A stretch of 64,000 nucleotides of DNA from Nocardia neocaledoniensis (GTDB lineage Bacteria; Actinomycetota; Actinomycetes; Mycobacteriales; Mycobacteriaceae): contig NZ_QGTL01000001.1 of assembly GCF_003182135.1 (NCBI RefSeq), positions 186,001 to 250,000 of the forward strand, in the 5' to 3' direction. Shown piece after piece: positions 40,020 to 50,558 of this stretch. The first letter of the stretch is position 1. Each line of letters begins with the position of its first letter. Both the position numbers and the translations under genes were made by a program. The notes below the pieces were generated by a model. That model was not told the origin of the DNA. It ran no database searches and saw nothing but the letters and a program-made list of their open reading frames with translations.

Positions 40020-40811
40020 ATGTCGGCATCCCCGCTCCGCCTCGCCGCGCTCTGTGTGCTCGCCGTCGCCGCGGCCACGGCCTGCTCCTCGTCCGATTCC
40101 GGCAACGAGCCGGCGGACACCGCGACCCCGATGGGCCACACCTACATCTCCACCGAGGTGATCGGCGGCGCCATCCCCGGCGGCGGTCCGATGACGCTCA
40201 CCTTCGCCGACGGCCGCGTCTCGGCCAACTCCGGCTGCAACACCAGCAGCGGCACCGTCGATCTGAGCAACCATGTCCTGCATCCCACCTCGCCGATGGC
40301 GGGCACCCTGATGGCCTGCGCGGGCGATCGCGGCAACGCCGACGCCTGGCAGACCGCGTTCCTCGAATCCGGTCCCGCCTGGCGGCTCGAGGGCGACACC
40401 CTCACCCTCACCGGCGAGACCGTCACCGTCCACCTCACCGACAAGAAGATCGTCACCCCCGACAAGCCGCTGCTCGGGACCACCTGGATCGTCACCACCC
40501 TGCTCACCCCGCAGGGCCAGGTCCGGTCGACCACTCTCGACGAGGTGCGGCCGAACCTCACCATCGGCGAGGGCGGCACCGTCAACGGGCTGGCGGGCTG
40601 CAACCGGATGTCGGGCACCGCGGGGGTGGGCCCCGGCGACGCGGTGGCCTTCGCCGTGGGCACCACCAAGATGATGTGCGGTCCGGACGTGATGGAGGTC
40701 GAGAACGACGTGCTGCGCGCCCTGGACGGCAAGACCACCGCCACCGTCGACGCCGACACCCTCACGATCCGCAACGAGAACGGCTACGGCCTCGTCCTGC
40801 ACGCCCAGTGA
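40020..40811 (+). CDS. META-domain lipoprotein
   Basis: The 263-residue protein starts with a signal ending in ATAC, the lipidated cysteine being residue 22, so it should be anchored to the outer face of the membrane. Two META/HslJ-like domains follow. The first has FADGRVSANSGCNTSSGTV, and the second, FGIG-type half has GEGGTVNGLAGCNRMSGTAGV and TTKMMCG. Each META repeat has a conserved cysteine in the GCN motif. META proteins are often linked to envelope stress, but no function is known here. It is divergent from the MFS gene by 94 bases. Confidence 0.82.
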   Translation: MSASPLRLAALCVLAVAAATACSSSDSGNEPADTATPMGHTYISTEVIGGAIPGGGPMTLTFADGRVSANSGCNTSSGTVDLSNHVLHPTSPMAGTLMACAGDRGNADAWQTAFLESGPAWRLEGDTLTLTGETVTVHLTDKKIVTPDKPLLGTTWIVTTLLTPQGQVRSTTLDEVRPNLTIGEGGTVNGLAGCNRMSGTAGVGPGDAVAFAVGTTKMMCGPDVMEVENDVLRALDGKTTATVDADTLTIRNENGYGLVLHAQ

Positions 40812-40814
40812 CCG

Positions 40815-40851
40815 CGAAAGGCCGGAAACCGCTGGGGTTTCCGGCCTTTCG
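40815..40851. terminator. Bidirectional terminator between the META lipoprotein gene and tpiA
   Basis: A 16-bp perfect stem, CGAAAGGCCGGAAACC and its complement, with loop GCTGG. The A/T-rich ends of the stem give T-runs to transcripts from either side. Confidence 0.8.
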
Positions 40852-40871
40852 ACAGGGTGTTCAGCTCCCGA

Positions 40872-41660
40872 TCAGGGCAGCGGGCCACCCGCGGCGATCG
40901 CCGACAGGGTGGCGAACTCCTCCGCCTTGAGCGAGGCACCGCCGACCAGGGCGCCGTCGATGTCGGGCTGACCGACCAGCTCGCCGACGTTCTTGGCGTT
41001 GACCGAGCCGCCGTAGAGCACGCGCACGGTCGCGGCGACCTCGGGCGAGGCCAGCTCGGCCAGCTCGGCCCGGATCGCGCCGCAGACTTCCTGCGCGTCG
41101 GCCGCCGAGGCGACCTTGCCGGTGCCGATGGCCCAGACCGGCTCGTAGGCGATGACGACCTGCGCGATCTGCTCGGCCGTCAGGCCCTTCAGCGAACCAC
41201 GCAGCTGCTCGAGGTTGTACTCGACGTGCGTGCCCGCCTCGCGGACCCCGAGACCCTCACCGATGCAGACGATCGGGGTGATCTCGTTCTTCAGCGCCTG
41301 CTTGGCCTTGGCCAGCACGATCGCGTCGTCCTCGTTGTGGTACTGACGACGCTCCGAGTGCCCCACCACCGCGAAGGTGCAGCCCAGCTTGGCCAGCATC
41401 GAGCCGCTGACCTCGCCGGTGTAGGCGCCCGAGTCGTGCACCGACACGTCCTGCGCACCGTAGGTGAGCAGCAGCTTGTCGCCCTCCACCACCGACTGCA
41501 CGCTGCGCAGATCGGTGAACGGCGGGATCACCGACACGTCGACCTTCGCGAAGTACTTCTCCGGCAGCGCGTAGGCCACCTTCTGCACCAGCGCGATGGC
41601 CTCGAGGTGGTTGAGGTTCATCTTCCAGTTGCCCGCGATGAGCGGCTTGCGTGCTGCCAT
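40872..41660 (-). CDS. tpiA: Triosephosphate isomerase
   Basis: The 262-residue glycolytic enzyme interconverts dihydroxyacetone phosphate and glyceraldehyde 3-phosphate. Substrate residues are in GNWKMNLNH, the catalytic histidine in VVGHSERR and the catalytic glutamate in [12 protein letters not shown]. It is the last gene of gap-pgk-tpiA and starts three bases after the pgk stop. Confidence 0.96.
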   Translation of the reverse strand: MAARKPLIAGNWKMNLNHLEAIALVQKVAYALPEKYFAKVDVSVIPPFTDLRSVQSVVEGDKLLLTYGAQDVSVHDSGAYTGEVSGSMLAKLGCTFAVVGHSERRQYHNEDDAIVLAKAKQALKNEITPIVCIGEGLGVREAGTHVEYNLEQLRGSLKGLTAEQIAQVVIAYEPVWAIGTGKVASAADAQEVCGAIRAELAELASPEVAATVRVLYGGSVNAKNVGELVGQPDIDGALVGGASLKAEEFATLSAIAAGGPLP

Positions 41661-41663
41661 CGC

Positions 41664-42878
41664 TCAGCCCTCCAGCACCGAAATACCGGGCAGCTCTTTG
41701 CCTTCCAGGTATTCCAGGGACGCGCCACCACCGGTGGAGATGTGCGAGAAGCCGTCGTCGGGCAGACCGAGCGTGCGCACGGCAGCGGCCGAGTCACCGC
41801 CGCCGACCACGGTGAACGCGCCCTTGCCGGTCGCGGTCACGATGGCCTCGGCCACCCCGCGGGTGCCCGCGGCGAAGTTCTCGAATTCGAACACGCCCAT
41901 CGGGCCGTTCCAGAACACCGTCTTCGCCTCGGTCAGCAGCGCGGCGAACCGCGACACCGACTCGGGGCCGATGTCCAGACCCATCCAGCCGTCGGGGATC
42001 TCCGTCGACGCGACCGTCTTCGATTCCGCGTCGGCGGCGAACTTGTCGGCGGCGACGATGTCGACCGGCAGGTGCAGCACGTCGCCGAAGCGCTCGAGCA
42101 GCCCCTTGCAGGTGTCGATCATCTCTTCCTGGAGCAGCGAGGTGCCCACCGAAAGGCCCTGTGCGGCAAGGAAGGTGAAGCACATGCCGCCGCCGATCAC
42201 CAGGGTGTCGACCTTGGGGGCCAGCGCCTCGATCACGGCCAGCTTGTCCGAGACCTTGGAGCCGCCGAGCACCACCGCGTACGGGCGGGCCGGGTCCTCG
42301 GTGAGCTTGCGCAGGACGTCGACCTCGGCGGCGACCAGGGTGCCCGCGTAGTGCGGCAGCAGCTGGGCGACATCGTAGACCGAGGCCTGCTTGCGGTGCA
42401 CCACACCGAAACCGTCGGAGACGAACGCACCGTCGTCGCCGACCAGTTCCACGTAGGCCGCCGCCAGCTTCGCCCGCTCGGCGTCGTCCTTGCTGGTCTC
42501 GCGCGCGTCGAAGCGCACGTTCTCCAGCAACAGCACGTCACCGTCGGTCAGGCCCTCCGAGCGCGAGAGCGCGTCGTAGCCGACCACGTCGCCGGCCAGC
42601 TGGACGTTGCGGCCCAGCAGTTCGGCCAGCTTCGCGGCCACCGGGGCCAGCGAGAACTTGGCGTCGGGCTCGCCCTTGGGGCGGCCGAGGTGCGCCATCA
42701 CGACGACCTTGGCGCCCGCTTCGACCAGCGCCTGGATCGTCGGCACCGAGGCGATGATGCGGCCCGGGTCGGTGATCTGGCCGTTGTCGTCGAGGGGGAC
42801 GTTCAGGTCGGAGCGCACGAGTACGCCCCGACCCTCGACACCCTCGGCCAGGAGATCCTGGAGTGTCTTGACCGTCAT
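41664..42878 (-). CDS. pgk: Phosphoglycerate kinase
   Basis: This 404-residue kinase makes ATP from 1,3-bisphosphoglycerate. Features are [12 protein letters not shown] at the start, MAHLGRPKG in the N-domain, and the C-domain nucleotide loop [11 protein letters not shown]. It begins four bases after gap and shares its operon. Confidence 0.96.
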   Translation of the reverse strand: MTVKTLQDLLAEGVEGRGVLVRSDLNVPLDDNGQITDPGRIIASVPTIQALVEAGAKVVVMAHLGRPKGEPDAKFSLAPVAAKLAELLGRNVQLAGDVVGYDALSRSEGLTDGDVLLLENVRFDARETSKDDAERAKLAAAYVELVGDDGAFVSDGFGVVHRKQASVYDVAQLLPHYAGTLVAAEVDVLRKLTEDPARPYAVVLGGSKVSDKLAVIEALAPKVDTLVIGGGMCFTFLAAQGLSVGTSLLQEEMIDTCKGLLERFGDVLHLPVDIVAADKFAADAESKTVASTEIPDGWMGLDIGPESVSRFAALLTEAKTVFWNGPMGVFEFENFAAGTRGVAEAIVTATGKGAFTVVGGGDSAAAVRTLGLPDDGFSHISTGGGASLEYLEGKELPGISVLEG

Positions 42879-42882
42879 CGCG

Positions 42883-43917
<1,035 letters not shown>

Positions 43918-44030
43918 TCAAGCGGATTCATTCCGACGGTAACCACAGTAGTAGTCGACCCAACCCCACCGACACCCACCTGCGGTTTGTGAGTCCCTGG
44001 CCCCTGACCTCCAGGAACGCCCAGAGTAAA

Positions 44031-44062
44031 GGGCAGAGCGGTCATGCATGACCGCTCTGCCC
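44031..44062 (-). terminator. Terminator of the whiA operon
   Basis: A 32-base perfect palindrome built from two 16-base arms (GGGCAGAGCGGTCATG and its complement), followed on the minus strand by TTTACTC. It lies between whiA and the gap promoter region. Confidence 0.72.
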
Positions 44063-44100
44063 AAAACGTCGGATTCCCCACACGTTCGCCGCGCGGGCCT

Positions 44101-45084
44101 CTAGGCGTCGTCGAGGAGCTCCGCGGTGACCGCCGACTCGGTATCGGGGATGCCCAGATCCTTCGCGCGCCGGTCGGCCATCGACAGCAGCCGCCGGATG
44201 CGACCGGCGACAGCGTCTTTCGTCATCGGCGGGTCGGCCAGCTGGCCGAGTTCCTCGAGCGAGGCCTGCCGGTGCTCCACGCGCAGCTTGCCCGCCGCGG
44301 CCAGATGGTCGGGCACGTCGTCGGCGAGGATCTCCAGCGCGCGCTCCACCCTGGCCGCCGCCGCGACGGCCGCCCGCGCCGAGCGGCGCAGGTTGGCGTC
44401 GTCGAAGTTGGCGAGCCGGTTGGCGGTGGCCCGCACCTCGCGGCGCATCCGGCGTTCCTCCCAGGTGAGCCTGGTGTCCTGCGCGCCCATCCGGGTGAGC
44501 AGCGCGCCGATGGCCTCGCCGTCACGGACGACCACGCGATCGGTGCCGCGGACTTCCCGCGCCTTGGCGGTGATGCCGAGCCGCCGCGCGGCGCCGACCA
44601 GCGCCAGGGCCGCCTCCGGTCCGGGGCAGCTCACCTCGAGCGCGGAGGACCGGCCCGGTTCGGTGAGCGAACCGTGCGCCAGAAACGCGCCACGCCAGGC
44701 CGCTTCGGCGTCGCCGATACTGCCGCCGACCACCTGCGCGGGCAGCCCGCGCACGGGGCGTCCGCGTACATCGAGCAACCCGGTCTGGCGGGCCAGCGCC
44801 TCACCCTCCTTGGACACCCGCACGACGTAGCGGGAGGTCTTGCGCAACCCGCCCGCGCCGAGCACGTGCACATCGGAGCCGTATCCATAGAGCTCGAAGA
44901 TCTCCCGGCGCAACCGCCGCGCGATGGACCCCATGTCCACCTCGGCCTCGACGATCACCCGGCCCCCGACGATGTGCAGACCGCCAGCGAACCGCAGCAA
45001 GGCCGACAATTCCGCCTTACGCGAGCTGACCTGCGACACCACGAGCCTGCTCAGCTCGTCCTTCACCTCGGCTGTCATCGCCAC
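44101..45084 (-). CDS. whiA: WhiA, sporulation/cell-division transcriptional regulator
   Basis: The 327-residue protein has the WhiA N-terminal homing-endonuclease-like domain ([17 protein letters not shown]) and a C-terminal HTH ([22 protein letters not shown], then [15 protein letters not shown]). WhiA controls sporulation septation genes in Streptomyces; in non-sporulating actinobacteria it is linked to cell division. The GTG at 45084 is chosen because GGAG is eight bases upstream, while the ATG two codons later would be 14 away. It overlaps the yvcK stop by ten bases. Confidence 0.93.
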   Translation of the reverse strand: MAMTAEVKDELSRLVVSQVSSRKAELSALLRFAGGLHIVGGRVIVEAEVDMGSIARRLRREIFELYGYGSDVHVLGAGGLRKTSRYVVRVSKEGEALARQTGLLDVRGRPVRGLPAQVVGGSIGDAEAAWRGAFLAHGSLTEPGRSSALEVSCPGPEAALALVGAARRLGITAKAREVRGTDRVVVRDGEAIGALLTRMGAQDTRLTWEERRMRREVRATANRLANFDDANLRRSARAAVAAAARVERALEILADDVPDHLAAAGKLRVEHRQASLEELGQLADPPMTKDAVAGRIRRLLSMADRRAKDLGIPDTESAVTAELLDDA

Positions 45085-46121
45085 GAGACGCGCTCCTTTC
45101 CCACCGACCCGGAACGCACATCCGATCCCGTGTGCCGTCCCTCGACTCGAAGCCCTGCCAGTTGCGGCCGCGGCTGCTGGATCAGCTGATCCAGTGCGGC
45201 GGCTAGTTTTCCGGGATGATGCCGATCCGTTCCCGGCTCGGCGACATCGCAGAACGTTACCCGTGCGCGCAACTGTTCGGCGGCTCTTGCCACATGTTCC
45301 CGTTGCCGCCCCTCGGGCACCGACGCCGAGTCGACGAGCACGTCGTCGACCGCGAAATCCGGTGCGTGCTGGGACAATACATGCAGATGACGTTCGGCGG
45401 AGAACCCGGCCGTCTCCCCCGGCTCCGCCGCCAGGTTCAACACGAGCACCTTGCGCGCCCTGGTGTGCACGAGCGCGTCGTGCAGGTGCGGCACCAGCAC
45501 ATGCGGAATGACGCTGGTGAACCACGAACCCGGGCCCAGCACAACGACATCCGCGTGCTCGATGGCCGAGGTGGCTTCGGGGCTGGCAGGCGGATCGGAC
45601 GGAATCAGCCGCACCCGCCGGACCTTACCCGGCGTGGTCGCCACCGCAACCTGGCCGCGCACGCACCGGCCGATCCGCGGGTCCGACTCCAGCCCCGACA
45701 CCTCGGCCTCGATGTCGAGGGGGATCGGCGACATGGGCAGCACCCGGCCGGTGATCCGCAGCAGCCTGCCCACCTCGTCCAGCGCGGCCACCGGGTCGCC
45801 GAGCACGTCGGTGAGCCCGGCCAGGATCAGGTTGCCGACCGAGTGACCGGCCAGCGCGCCCGTTCCGCCGAAGCGGTGCTGCACCGTGGTCGCCCACACG
45901 CCGTCGCCGTCCTCGGCGAGCGCGGCCAGCGCCATCCGCAGGTCGCCCGGCGGCAGCATGCCCAGCTCACCGCGCAGGCGGCCGGAGGACCCGCCGTCGT
46001 CGGCCACCGTCACGACCGCGGTGATCCGCCTGGTCAGCCTGCGCACCGCGGTCAGGGTCGCGTAGAGCCCGTGGCCGCCGCCCAGCGCGACGACGGCTGG
46101 ATCGGCCTCCCAGCCACTCAT
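45075..46121 (-). CDS. yvcK: YvcK/CofD-like protein (gluconeogenesis factor family)
   Basis: This 348-residue protein belongs to the YvcK family: [19 protein letters not shown] at the N-terminus, [18 protein letters not shown], and [11 protein letters not shown]. Characterised members bind UDP-sugars and link central carbon flow to cell-wall growth and shape; they resemble CofD but lack its F420 role. The rapZ stop and this ATG overlap (ATGA), and its end overlaps whiA, giving the usual rapZ-yvcK-whiA unit. Confidence 0.92.
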   Translation of the reverse strand: MSGWEADPAVVALGGGHGLYATLTAVRRLTRRITAVVTVADDGGSSGRLRGELGMLPPGDLRMALAALAEDGDGVWATTVQHRFGGTGALAGHSVGNLILAGLTDVLGDPVAALDEVGRLLRITGRVLPMSPIPLDIEAEVSGLESDPRIGRCVRGQVAVATTPGKVRRVRLIPSDPPASPEATSAIEHADVVVLGPGSWFTSVIPHVLVPHLHDALVHTRARKVLVLNLAAEPGETAGFSAERHLHVLSQHAPDFAVDDVLVDSASVPEGRQREHVARAAEQLRARVTFCDVAEPGTDRHHPGKLAAALDQLIQQPRPQLAGLRVEGRHTGSDVRSGSVGKERVSWR

Positions 46122-47074
46122 TCGCGCCCCAGATCCCGGTGCACGACGCGGACGACGTCCACCGCCGCGTGCCCGGTATCGGCGCCGATGCGTTCACCGA
46201 GCGCCTCGGCGATCGCGACGCTGCGATGTTTGCCGCCGGTGCACCCCACTGCCACCGTCATGTATCGCTTCCCCTCTTGGCGGTATCCGGTCGTGGTCAG
46301 GTCGACGAGATGGTGGCAGGTCGACAGGTAGTCCTGCGCGCCCGGCCTCGACAACACGTAGTCGCTGACCACCGATTCCTGGCCCGTGTGCTCCCGCAGT
46401 TCGGGAATCCAGTGCGGGTTGGGCAGGAATCGCACATCCAACACCATGTCGGCGTCGAGTGGAACACCGTACTTGAAGCCGAAGGACTGCACGGTCAGTT
46501 GGAGTGCGGCGGGCGCGCCCGCGCCGTAGACCTCCTCCAGCTTGCGGTGCAGCTGATGGATCGAGAGCTCGGTGGTGTCGATGACGACATCGGCCGCCGC
46601 CTTCACCGCGGCCAGCCGGACCCGCTCGGCGGTCAGGCCCGCCGAGAGCGTGCCGTCGGGGCTGTCGCTCTGCAACGGGTGCCTGCGCCTGGCGAAGCCG
46701 AAGCGCCGGATCAGCACGTCGTCGGAGGCCTCGAGGAACAGTACGCGCGTGCGGATGCCCATGCCGCGCAGTTGCTCGGTGACGCCGGAGAGGTCACCGG
46801 TGAAGAACCGGCTGCGCACATCCATCACCAGGGCGAGCCGCCTGATCGGCGGGTCGGCCGCGGCGCCGAGTTCGATCATCCGCCCGATCAGCTCGGGCGG
46901 CAGGTTGTCGGTGACGTACCAGCCGAGATCCTCCAATACACGTGCGGCGGTACCGCGGCCCGCACCGGACAGACCGGTGACGATGACCACTTCCACTGGC
47001 TGCTGTGTGTCGGAGACCGACCCGGCCTTCCCGGGTGCCGCCCCCGCATTGTTGTTCGATTCGACGCGTGTCAT
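46118..47074 (-). CDS. rapZ: RapZ-family nucleotide-binding protein
   Basis: A 318-residue P-loop protein of the RapZ/YvcJ family. The P-loop is VTGLSGAGRGTAAR with arginine in place of the usual lysine, which I recall as normal for actinobacterial members. The C-terminal domain carries DVRFLPNPHW and VAVGCTGGKHRSVAIAE. In enterobacteria RapZ guides RNase E to a glucosamine-related sRNA; that partner RNA is not expected here, so the function in this organism is open. It leads rapZ-yvcK-whiA, 119 bp after uvrC. Confidence 0.92.
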   Translation of the reverse strand: MTRVESNNNAGAAPGKAGSVSDTQQPVEVVIVTGLSGAGRGTAARVLEDLGWYVTDNLPPELIGRMIELGAAADPPIRRLALVMDVRSRFFTGDLSGVTEQLRGMGIRTRVLFLEASDDVLIRRFGFARRRHPLQSDSPDGTLSAGLTAERVRLAAVKAAADVVIDTTELSIHQLHRKLEEVYGAGAPAALQLTVQSFGFKYGVPLDADMVLDVRFLPNPHWIPELREHTGQESVVSDYVLSRPGAQDYLSTCHHLVDLTTTGYRQEGKRYMTVAVGCTGGKHRSVAIAEALGERIGADTGHAAVDVVRVVHRDLGRE

Positions 47075-47193
47075 GTCCTACCGGATCCGTTTCTGGGTGC
47101 CTTTCGATCATCCCGCACCGGTTCGGGTATCGGGCGCAGACACACAACGTACGGCACTCGCAATCTTGCGTCCTGTGATCCGCCCCGCCCCCA

Positions 47194-49182
47194 CTACGGG
47201 CTGTTGAGTGCTTCGAGCACCGCCTTCGCCGTGGAGACGCCGATGCCGGGCACCGCGGTGATCTCGTCGACGGTCGCGTCTTTGATCCGGGCGACCGAGC
47301 CGAAATGGGTGACCAGCGCGGTGCGCCTTGCCTCACCGAGGCCGCGCACCGAGTCCAGCGCCGACGCCGTCATCCGGCGCGAGCGCTTGCTGCGATGGAA
47401 GGTGATGGCGAAGCGGTGCGCCTCGTCGCGCACGCGTTGCAGCAGGTACAGCGCCTCGCTGTTGCGGGGCATGATCACCGGGTCGGGTTCGCCTGGGACC
47501 CATACCTCTTCGAGGCGTTTGGCCAGCCCGATGACGGCGACGTCGGTGATGCCGAGCTCGTCGAGCACCTCGGCGGCCGCGGCGACCTGCGGCGCCCCGC
47601 CGTCGACCACGTAGAGATTCGGCGGGTAGGCGAAGCGGCGCGGTTTGCCGGTGGCGGGATCGACGCCGCGCCGCGAGCTCGGCTCGTCGGTCTCGTCGGG
47701 TTCGAGCTCGGCGACCTGCTGCCGGTCGCGGGCGAGGCGGGCGAAGCGGCGGCGCGTCACCTCGGCGATGCTGCCGACGTCGTCGGAGCGCCCGTCGCCC
47801 GCGGCCTCCTTGATGGCGTAGTGCCGGTAGTCGGATTTGCGGGCGAGGCCGTCCTCGAAGACCACCAGCGAGGCGACCACGTCGGTGCCCTGCACGTGGC
47901 TGATGTCGACGCACTCGATCCGCAGCGGCGCGCTGTCGAGGTCGAGGAAGTCCTGGATGTCCTGCAGCGCTTGTGATCTGGAGGTCAGGTCGCCCGCCCG
48001 CTTGAGCTTGTGCTGGGCCAGCGCCTCGCCCGCGTTGCGCTGCACCGTCTCGGCGAGCGCCTTCTTGTCGCCGCGCTGCGGCACCCGCAGCGAGACCGCC
48101 GAGCCGCGCAGTTCGCTCAGCCACTGCTGGATCTGGACGGCGTCGGCGGGCAGTTCGGGGACGAGCACCTCGCGCGGGACGACGATCACCTCGGCGTCGG
48201 CGTTCTGGTCGGCCATGGCGGCCTGCTCGCCGTAGAACTGCGTGAGGAACTGTTCGACCAGTGCGGCGAGTTCGGTGCCGGATTCGGCGACGTCGAGCGC
48301 GTCGCCGGACTTGTCGACCACCCAGCCGCGCTGGCCGCGGACCCGGCCGTCGCGGACGTGGAAGATCTGCACGGCCGCCTCCAATTCGTCGGTGGCGAAG
48401 GCGATCACGTCGGCGTCGGTGCCCGTGCCCAGCACGACCGCCTGCTTCTCCAGCGCGCGGCGCAGGGCCTGCACGTCGTCGCGCAGGCGTGCCGCGGTCT
48501 CGAAGTCGAGGTCCTCGGCGGCCTCGTGCATGCGCCGTTCGAGCGCGCGCACCATCTTGTCGGTCCGGCCGGAGAGGAAGTCGCAGAAGTCGTCGACGAT
48601 CCGGCGGTGCTCGTCGGCGGTGACCCTGCCCACGCACGGCGCCGAGCACTTGTCGATGTAGCCGAGCAGGCAGGGCCGCCCGATCTGGTTGTGCCGCTTG
48701 AAGACTCCGTTGGAACACGTGCGCGCGGGGAACACGCGCAGCAGCAGGTCGAGGGTCTCGCGGATCGCCCACGCGTGCGCGTAGGGACCGAAGTAGCGCA
48801 CGCCCTTTTTCCTGGCGCCGCGGTAGACGAACAGGCGCGGGTACTCCTCGTTCAGCGTGACCGCGAGCACCGGGTAGGTCTTGTCGTCGCGGTAGCGGAC
48901 GTTGAACCGCGGATCGAATTCCTTGATCCAGTTGTACTCGAGCTGCAGCGCCTCGACCTCGGTGGAGACGACCGTCCACTCCACGCTGGCGGCCGTGGTC
49001 ACCATCTGCTTGGTGCGCGGGTGCAGCGAGTACACGTCGGCGAAGTAGGAGTTCAGTCTGCTGCGCAGGCTCTTGGCCTTGCCGACGTAGACGACCTGCC
49101 CGTGCGCGTCCCGGAACTTGTACACACCGGGTTCGACGGGAATGGTGCCCGGCGCCGGCCGGTACGTCGCGGGATCTGCCAC
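47194..49182 (-). CDS. uvrC: UvrC, excinuclease ABC subunit C
   Basis: The 662-residue nuclease makes both incisions in nucleotide excision repair. In order it has a GIY-YIG domain ([20 protein letters not shown]), a cysteine-bearing segment ([10 protein letters not shown]), a UVR domain near residue 210, an RNase H-like domain ([20 protein letters not shown]) and C-terminal helix-hairpin-helix motifs ending in [16 protein letters not shown]. The GTG start lies after GGACAG. It precedes rapZ, the normal mycobacterial order. Confidence 0.95.
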   Translation of the reverse strand: MADPATYRPAPGTIPVEPGVYKFRDAHGQVVYVGKAKSLRSRLNSYFADVYSLHPRTKQMVTTAASVEWTVVSTEVEALQLEYNWIKEFDPRFNVRYRDDKTYPVLAVTLNEEYPRLFVYRGARKKGVRYFGPYAHAWAIRETLDLLLRVFPARTCSNGVFKRHNQIGRPCLLGYIDKCSAPCVGRVTADEHRRIVDDFCDFLSGRTDKMVRALERRMHEAAEDLDFETAARLRDDVQALRRALEKQAVVLGTGTDADVIAFATDELEAAVQIFHVRDGRVRGQRGWVVDKSGDALDVAESGTELAALVEQFLTQFYGEQAAMADQNADAEVIVVPREVLVPELPADAVQIQQWLSELRGSAVSLRVPQRGDKKALAETVQRNAGEALAQHKLKRAGDLTSRSQALQDIQDFLDLDSAPLRIECVDISHVQGTDVVASLVVFEDGLARKSDYRHYAIKEAAGDGRSDDVGSIAEVTRRRFARLARDRQQVAELEPDETDEPSSRRGVDPATGKPRRFAYPPNLYVVDGGAPQVAAAAEVLDELGITDVAVIGLAKRLEEVWVPGEPDPVIMPRNSEALYLLQRVRDEAHRFAITFHRSKRSRRMTASALDSVRGLGEARRTALVTHFGSVARIKDATVDEITAVPGIGVSTAKAVLEALNSP

Positions 49183-49287
49183 CTGTCCAGCCTATCGACC
49201 CGGTCCGACAGGCTCACCGACCCGACCGGACCGGCTGGTCCGCCCGTGTACCGTGAATGTCCGGATTCGTTCCGGAAAGGACCACCG

Positions 49288-49710
49288 TTGACCGACGCCA
49301 CCGCCGCCCTGCCCACACCCCTCGACGACCGCTACGCCGACGAGGCGCCGCCGCCCGGCCTGATGCCCGGCACGGTCCGCGGCGCCCGGCTGATCGCGCT
49401 GGTCGCGACGCTGGTTGGGATGGTGCTGATCGTGCTCACGGTCGCGCTCGGGACGGACGGCTCGCTGGGCACCCTGGTCGCGGGTTACCTCCCCAGCCTC
49501 GCGCTGGCCCCGCTGTCGCTGCTGTTCGGGCGCGGCGGCGACCGGGTCAGGCAGGCGGCGGTCGCCCTCGCCGCGCTGGCCGCGCTGGTGTCGAGCACCG
49601 GCATCCTCACGGGCCTGCCGCCCGGCGCGGTCGGCATCGTCGCCAACGGCGCGATCCTCGCCCTGCTGCTGCGGCCCTCCGCGAAGGCCTGGTTCACCCG
49701 CGAGCGCTGA
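49288..49710 (+). CDS. Small membrane protein, unknown function
   Basis: This 140-residue protein has a 30-residue acidic N-terminus and about three to four helices: LIALVATLVGMVLIVLTVAL, YLPSLALAPLSLLF, AVALAALAALVSSTGI and VGIVANGAILALLL. I do not recognise a family. The TTG start is supported by AAAGG seven bases upstream; no ATG or GTG in frame fits better. It is divergent from uvrC and converges with the HAD gene with only 10 bases between stops. Confidence 0.6.
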   Translation: MTDATAALPTPLDDRYADEAPPPGLMPGTVRGARLIALVATLVGMVLIVLTVALGTDGSLGTLVAGYLPSLALAPLSLLFGRGGDRVRQAAVALAALAALVSSTGILTGLPPGAVGIVANGAILALLLRPSAKAWFTRER

Positions 49711-49720
49711 CCTTCGGGAG

Positions 49721-50413
49721 TCAGCCGCCCACGGGGATCCCGTGGGCGGCGAGCGCGTCGATCAGCGCGCGCGGGCGATCGGCGGTCGGCAAGGGGTCGA
49801 CGAGGGCGAAGCGGGCGCCGAGCAGCGTCGCGCCGCCGTCGGCCTCGGCGCTGTCACCGATCATCAGGACGCGCTCCGGCGCGACACCGAGGCGGTCGAT
49901 GGCGTCGCGGAAGATCTCGGCGCTCGGCTTGATCGCGCCGACCTCGAAGGACAGCGTCATCGCGCCGATCAACTCCGTCCAGCCGTGCCGGGCGAAGGCG
50001 GGCCGGATGTCGAAGGCGATATTGCTGACGATCCCGATCGGAATCCCGTGGGCGGTCAGCGATTCCAGGGCCGTTCCGGTGTCGGGATACGGGGTCCACG
50101 CGAGGGGGTCGATCAGGCGTTCGTAGAGCCTGCCCGCCTGGTGGTCGGGAACCCCGGAGCCGCGCAGCACCTCGAGATACGCGTGCCGGTGCAGCGCCGG
50201 GTCGAGGTCACGGTGGTCCCAGGCGTGCTGGCCCGCCGCGTCGAAGGTCATGAACTGTTCCACCGGGGCGGTCATGCGCCGCAGCACTTCGGCTTTCGCG
50301 GCGACGTCGAACGGCGCGCCCGCCTCGTCGATCAGCTCGTCGGCCCAGGTCCGGTCGTCCTCGAGCCGGAAGACCGTGCCGGAGAAGTCGAACAGCACCG
50401 CGTCGATATCCAT
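49721..50413 (-). CDS. HAD superfamily hydrolase
   Basis: A 230-residue HAD-like phosphatase. Motif I reads DAVLFDFSGTVF, with Asp9 as the expected nucleophile but serine where most HAD phosphatases have the second, acid-base aspartate. Motif II is near GIVSNIAFD, the motif III lysine is in GAIKPSAEIF, and motif IV is MIGDSAEADGGA. The serine in motif I may mean a different chemistry or a weak enzyme. It stands alone and converges with the small membrane-protein gene. Confidence 0.83.
   Translation of the reverse strand: MDIDAVLFDFSGTVFRLEDDRTWADELIDEAGAPFDVAAKAEVLRRMTAPVEQFMTFDAAGQHAWDHRDLDPALHRHAYLEVLRGSGVPDHQAGRLYERLIDPLAWTPYPDTGTALESLTAHGIPIGIVSNIAFDIRPAFARHGWTELIGAMTLSFEVGAIKPSAEIFRDAIDRLGVAPERVLMIGDSAEADGGATLLGARFALVDPLPTADRPRALIDALAAHGIPVGG
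49724..49750 (+). terminator. Hairpin inside the 3' end of the HAD gene
   Basis: GCCGCCCACGGG and CCCGTGGGCGGC form a 12-bp perfect stem with a GAT loop. It encodes the last residues of the HAD protein on the minus strand and could terminate the converging plus-strand gene. Confidence 0.5.
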
Positions 50414-50558
50414 GTCGCCAGGGTAGCGAGCACCGCGCGGGCGACCCGGCGGAAATCGGTTCGGCCACCGAACATTCGCGCCGCCGTCACCGTCGCGCCG
50501 CCGCCTCGTGGTGGGGAAAAGGGCGGCCCGTCGGGCCGGGCGGGGTTACGCTGCCAGG

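Noticed and set aside
37484..40930. Open frame of more than 1,100 codons on the plus strand
   Set aside because: It runs across the 3' part of the E1 gene, secG and the MFS gene in the wrong frame or strand, and the product is Arg/Pro/Gln-rich noise.
47075..47193. Separate small gene between uvrC and rapZ
   Set aside because: Short frames are present but lack a start with a ribosome site and any conserved-looking sequence.
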